Position numbers and translations under genes: made by a program. Under the pieces are notes generated by a model. It worked only from the letters and a program-made list of their open reading frames with translations, searched no databases and had not been told where the DNA came from. 64,000 bases of DNA. Origin: Bdellovibrio sp. UBA4095 (GTDB lineage Bacteria > Bdellovibrionota > Bdellovibrionia > Bdellovibrionales > Bdellovibrionaceae). Positions within the stretch are counted from its first letter, which is position 1. Every line of letters starts with the position of its first letter. Below, in pieces: positions 60,457 through 64,000 of this stretch. The stretch covers positions 1-64,000 of the forward strand of contig DFXZ01000008.1 in assembly GCA_002381805.1 (NCBI GenBank), in the 5' to 3' direction.

Positions 60457-61800
60457 TTAACCCTCGTTCTCCAGAATGATTGATCCACCTTGACCACCAC
60501 CGATACAAAGGGTCGCAAGACCAAACTGAACGTTTCGGCGTTTCATTTCTTTAGCTGTCGTCAAAGTGATACGAGTTCCAGTCACACCGATCGGGTGTCC
60601 CAGGGCAATCGCTCCACCATTCACATTCAGAATCTCATCGCGGACCTCGCCTACTTTCGCAGTAAGTCCCAATTTTTCTTGCGCAAATTTGTCTGAATCG
60701 AAAGCCTTTTGGCAGGAAAGAACTTGAGCAGCAAAAGCTTCGTTCAGTTCGATCAAACCAATGTCGTTCATCGTCAACCCCGCTCGCTTCAACGCCAAGG
60801 GAGTTGAGTAGACAGGCCCCAGCCCCATGCGCTCTGGTTCTAAACCTGCAAAGCCATACGAACGAATGCGAGCCAATGGTTTATAACCCATGGCTTCAGC
60901 TTTTTCACGTGACATCAGTAAAACCATTGCCGCACCGTCTGTGATAGGACAAGAGTTTCCGGCTGTGATTGTCCCCGTTGCCTTGTCAAAAAACGGTCGC
61001 AGTTTTGTCAGAGCCTCAATCGTTTGATTTTCACGCGGACCAAAATCCTCTGAAACCAACTCTTTGTATTCCGGAGCGAGATATACTGGCGTGATCTCTT
61101 CTCGCATTCGGCCTTCTTTTGTAGCCTTTGAAGCCAGCAGGTGAGATCTTAAAGCAAAGCGATCTTGAACTTCTCGACTTAGACCCCATTCTTTAGCAAG
61201 AATCTCGGCAGTCTGACCCATGTTGATTCCGACGAAAGGATCCGTCAGACCTTCCATCACAGAAATTTTTGGGAAGTACTCGTCTCTCATATTACCTTGC
61301 AGTAAAGCTTTAATCTGTTTGAGATCCGCTTGGAAAAGCTTCCACAAAAGAGGCAGCGCCTGCTTAGGACCTTTTGCAGCGAAAAGCTTTTCGTAAATAT
61401 CTTGAAACTTTTGTGGCAAGAGTGTTGGCATTTGCGACATGCTCTCGGCTCCGCCAGCAACTACGACTTCCATCGTGCCAGATTTAATTTTCTCGAAACC
61501 GTTCGAAATGGATTCAAGTCCGGAAGCACAGTTTCGGTGAACAGTGTAAGCTGACGCTGACAAGGGAATGCCCGCATTCAAGGCAATCACGCGAGAGATG
61601 TTCACGGAGTCCACAGGATTTCCAGTATTACCAATTATGACTTCTTCGACAGTCTGAACATCCAAGTTGGTTTGAGCAATCAATTGCTTTAAAGCCACCT
61701 TCCCTAACTCTGCGGGGTGAACTTTTTTTAGTTTTGTGCCTGCCTTTGCTAAGGGTGTTCGGACACCATCAACAAGAACAACATCACGAGGTGATTTCAT
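60457..61800 (-). CDS. fadI: Acetyl-CoA acyltransferase (3-ketoacyl-CoA thiolase), FadI-like
   Basis: Last step of beta-oxidation: splits 3-ketoacyl-CoA to acetyl-CoA and a shorter acyl-CoA. The 447 residues carry the nucleophile Cys in HRNCASGLESI near residue 90, the His in NGGAIALGHPIGVTG, and the final Cys in TLCIGGGQGG. A roughly 50-residue insert after the nucleophile (LPLLWKLFQADLKQI region) fits the longer FadI type. AAGGAG precedes ATG 61800. It is first in the fadI-fadJ unit, with a palindrome 74-87 bases upstream. Confidence 0.94.
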   Translation of the reverse strand: MKSPRDVVLVDGVRTPLAKAGTKLKKVHPAELGKVALKQLIAQTNLDVQTVEEVIIGNTGNPVDSVNISRVIALNAGIPLSASAYTVHRNCASGLESISNGFEKIKSGTMEVVVAGGAESMSQMPTLLPQKFQDIYEKLFAAKGPKQALPLLWKLFQADLKQIKALLQGNMRDEYFPKISVMEGLTDPFVGINMGQTAEILAKEWGLSREVQDRFALRSHLLASKATKEGRMREEITPVYLAPEYKELVSEDFGPRENQTIEALTKLRPFFDKATGTITAGNSCPITDGAAMVLLMSREKAEAMGYKPLARIRSYGFAGLEPERMGLGPVYSTPLALKRAGLTMNDIGLIELNEAFAAQVLSCQKAFDSDKFAQEKLGLTAKVGEVRDEILNVNGGAIALGHPIGVTGTRITLTTAKEMKRRNVQFGLATLCIGGGQGGSIILENEG

Positions 61801-62152
61801 TACATTCTCCTTATGTATAAGCCTTTAAAATCATACGCCTTTTGCCTATTGCCACCAAACAGAAATAACACGAGAGATACGTATCTCCTTCACATTGACA
61901 AGATGTGGCAAGCAAATGCAGCCCTAAACTATCGACCTAACATGGAAAATTCTTGAACAAGAGTTCCTCTAGTATCATAGGCAAATCGCCTCGCTATCAG
62001 TCGGGCTCCTTGCTCTCTGCGACAAGACCGTTTGATTGACCCTTAACTCTCCTAAGCTGTAGGATCGTGATTCAAAACTAGACCTCCAGCACTTTGACGA
62101 GTGATCAAATTTTCTCTCTGAGGCCTTGAATAGCATTCAATAAGGAGATTGC
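61801..62152. other. 352-base intergenic region between fadI and the malic enzyme gene
   Basis: No gene is visible. It must hold the two divergent promoters. The clearest structure is the perfect 14-base palindrome at 61874-61887, followed by a loose inverted repeat CACAT-N7-ATGTG at 61891-61907 that overlaps a TTGACA at 61895-61900. I see no riboswitch or terminator. Confidence 0.6.
61874..61887. promoter_or_regulatory. Perfect palindrome upstream of fadI
   Basis: GAGATACGTATCTC is fully self-complementary and lies 74-87 bases before the fadI start. It is a plausible operator for a dimeric regulator such as a TetR- or FadR-type repressor of beta-oxidation (inference). I did not find another copy in the upstream regions I compared by eye. 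Confidence 0.45.
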
Positions 62153-64000
62153 TTGGAAACGAAAACACCGATCAGCACCATGGACCAAGAAGCCCTCGAC
62201 TATCATCAAATGGGTCAACCCGGAAAAATCGAGGTGATCTCCTCGAAGCCTTGCCGAACCGAAAAAGATCTTTCTTTAGCGTACTCGCCGGGAGTGGCCG
62301 CTCCTTGTAAAGCCATCGCCAAAGATCCATCGAAGGTTTACGATTACACCTCCAAGGGAAATCTAGTAGCAGTCATCTCCAATGGAACGGCCGTCCTTGG
62401 ACTTGGCAATATCGGTGCCCTTGCCGGAAAACCAGTGATGGAGGGAAAGGGTATCCTGTTTAAACAGTTCGCAGGAATCGATGTCTTCGATATCGAAGTT
62501 GATGCGACAGATGTCGACACCTTCTGTAATGCAGTAAAAGTGCTAGAACCAACATTTGGCGGAATCAACCTTGAAGACATCAAAGCACCAGAGTGTTTTG
62601 AAATCGAAGAGCGCTTAAAAAAAGAAATGAAAATACCGGTGTTTCATGATGACCAGCATGGAACCGCCATTGTCTCGGGAGCTGCCCTGCTGAATGCTTG
62701 CGCTGTTACAAATCGAAAAATGGAGGACATCCGCCTTGTCGTCAACGGAGCGGGAGCGTCTGCCAATTCCTGCGCAAGAATTTTCATCTCACTCGGTGTC
62801 CGTCGCGAGAATATTATCATGTGTGATTCCCAGGGTGTTATCTATAAAGGCCGCACCGCTGGCATGAACAAATACAAAGAGTATTTTGCAAGTGAGACTG
62901 AATGCCGGACTTTAACTGAAGCACTTAAGAACGCCGATGTTTTTGTCGGACTTTCCGTTGCGGGCGCCTTGACACCTGAGATGCTGAAAGAGATGGCTCC
63001 GAATCCTATCATTTTTGCCATGGCCAATCCGGAACCAGAAATTACTCCTGATAAGGCGAGAGCGGCTCGCCCTGACGCGATTATTGCCACAGGCCGATCA
63101 GACTACCCGAACCAGGTCAACAATGTCTTGGGCTTCCCATCCATCTTCCGTGGTGCCTTGGACACGCGCTCGACACAAATTAATGAAGAAATGAAACTGG
63201 CAGCCGTTCATGCTCTTGCAAAACTGGCTCGCCTGGATGTTCCAGACAAAGTTTCTGACACCTACGGCGGAAAGAGTTTCAAATTCGGCCGTGAATATTT
63301 AATTCCAAAACCTTTCGATACTCGCGTTCTGCTTTTTGTTGCTCCTGCTGTTGCGAAGGCGGCGATGGACACTGGAGTGGCCACCCTTCCTATCGAAGAC
63401 TGGGACCGTTACAGAGAAAAACTAGAAGCCCTGCAAGGACCGTCGAAAGTATTTATTCGTTCTGCGATCAACCGCGTGCACCAGAATGCGGATGCCAATG
63501 GCGGCGAATTGCCACGAATTGTTTTCCCGGAAGGTGCTAGCACGAAAATTCTAAAAGCCCTTGCGACTCTTGTAGAGGAACGCATCTGCCAGCCGATCTT
63601 ACTGGGCTATCCGGAACGAGTACGAGAGAAAATCAACGCTTTGGATATCCCGGCATTGAAAGACGTCCCTGTGATTCACCCTTCAATGTATCCTAAGTAC
63701 TTCTCTTATGTTGAAAAACTCTATTCCCTTCGTCAGCGCAAAGGCGTCAACCTCCGGGAAGCAGAACGACTGATGGCTGAGCCTAATTATTTTGCCTCAA
63801 TGATGGTTCTGATGGGAGACGCCGATGGCATGGTCACTGGGGCTTCGATTAACTATGCAGACGCGGTCCGACCGATATTGCAAACAATGGGTATCTATAA
63901 AGATGGTATCCCCGCAGGATTGAATTTTATTCTTTTGGAAGACAAATTTTTGGTTCTTGCAGATACGACGGTAAATCTTGACCCGACTGCGGAGCAATGC
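62153..64000 (+). CDS. maeB: NADP-dependent malic enzyme, MaeB type, 3' end cut by window edge
   Basis: Decarboxylates malate to pyruvate, giving NADPH. TTG 62153 is 5 bases after AAGGAG and gives 616 visible codons; an ATG nine codons later lacks a site. The malic part shows LAYSPGVAAPCKAIAKDP, a GTAVLGLGNIGA segment, FHDDQHGTA and NGAGASANSCAR. From about residue 440 the C-terminal phosphotransacetylase-like domain begins (NGGELPRIVFPEGAS, DADGMVTGASI), the MaeB fusion. The end of that domain, roughly 140 residues by comparison with the family, lies outside the window. Confidence 0.94.
   Translation, partial: METKTPISTMDQEALDYHQMGQPGKIEVISSKPCRTEKDLSLAYSPGVAAPCKAIAKDPSKVYDYTSKGNLVAVISNGTAVLGLGNIGALAGKPVMEGKGILFKQFAGIDVFDIEVDATDVDTFCNAVKVLEPTFGGINLEDIKAPECFEIEERLKKEMKIPVFHDDQHGTAIVSGAALLNACAVTNRKMEDIRLVVNGAGASANSCARIFISLGVRRENIIMCDSQGVIYKGRTAGMNKYKEYFASETECRTLTEALKNADVFVGLSVAGALTPEMLKEMAPNPIIFAMANPEPEITPDKARAARPDAIIATGRSDYPNQVNNVLGFPSIFRGALDTRSTQINEEMKLAAVHALAKLARLDVPDKVSDTYGGKSFKFGREYLIPKPFDTRVLLFVAPAVAKAAMDTGVATLPIEDWDRYREKLEALQGPSKVFIRSAINRVHQNADANGGELPRIVFPEGASTKILKALATLVEERICQPILLGYPERVREKINALDIPALKDVPVIHPSMYPKYFSYVEKLYSLRQRKGVNLREAERLMAEPNYFASMMVLMGDADGMVTGASINYADAVRPILQTMGIYKDGIPAGLNFILLEDKFLVLADTTVNLDPTAEQC

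Noticed and set aside
1..64000. CRISPR arrays, insertion sequences, prophage genes and rRNA
   Set aside because: I saw no regularly spaced repeats, transposase or integrase frames, phage structural genes or rRNA-like sequence anywhere in the window.

Overview
The window looks like a chromosomal stretch of a Bdellovibrio-type predatory bacterium (inference). The grounds are moderate GC content, dense overlapping operons, an IcmF-type fused mutase beside crotonase and Hbd genes, secreted zinc proteases from several families, chemoreceptors with a likely FliA promoter, and secreted or small membrane proteins with no obvious wider family. I see no phage, insertion sequence, CRISPR array or rRNA. 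The region reads as ordinary chromosome with an accessory-looking secretome patch at about 23.4-37.9 kb.

Layout. 1-7.9 kb (minus): an overlapping operon of cysteine desulfurase, mnmA, mtaB, rnc, era, der and a window-truncated NSS sodium symporter, combining tRNA thiolation with RNA processing and ribosome assembly. 8.1-9.6 kb (plus): a GspE-N-like protein of unknown role. 9.6-19.2 kb (minus): a CoA-transferase; tsaE, pdxJ, glmM, a YbbR protein and the diadenylate cyclase cdaA, which form a c-di-AMP and cell-wall operon; then ftsH, tilS and an aldehyde dehydrogenase. 19.3-22.8 kb (minus): small membrane and START-like proteins, cytochrome b561, a zinc-ribbon protein, glpX and a thioesterase. 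22.8-25.6 kb: pgsA with a coupled 49-residue membrane protein, a small secreted protein, a 30-residue membrane miniprotein, and a YegD-like Hsp70.

25.7-34.5 kb: two chemoreceptors flank a run of exported proteins (S33 hydrolase, minimal M4 peptidase, beta-helix protein, HELGH protease), with one tRNA-Gly(GCC) inside. 34.6-36.7 kb: feoAB. 36.9-41.3 kb: a BP74-like secreted protein, two divergent QueD/PTPS paralogues (one without the usual catalytic residues), psd and a flavoprotein. 41.6-45.5 kb: a REC/HD-GYP protein overlapping a multi-PAS hybrid histidine kinase. 45.7-50.9 kb: a GlsB-like protein, then the hbd, crotonase and icmF operon. 51-58.1 kb: an SH3 protein, plsC, a conserved unknown with a hairpin against its start codon, lipoproteins and a large metzincin-like lipoprotein. 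58.3-64 kb: fadJ/fadI-type beta-oxidation genes and a window-truncated malic enzyme.

Two themes connect the genes. The first is tRNA maturation: MnmA, MtaB, TsaE, TilS, QueD and tRNA-Gly. The second is acyl-CoA and C4 metabolism (FadIJ, Hbd, crotonase, IcmF, CoA-transferase, malic enzyme), which fits growth on host lipids and amino acids (inference). The least explained items are the small coupled membrane proteins, the hairpins abutting two start codons, the altered PTPS paralogue, and the shared C-terminal tail of the two chemoreceptors.
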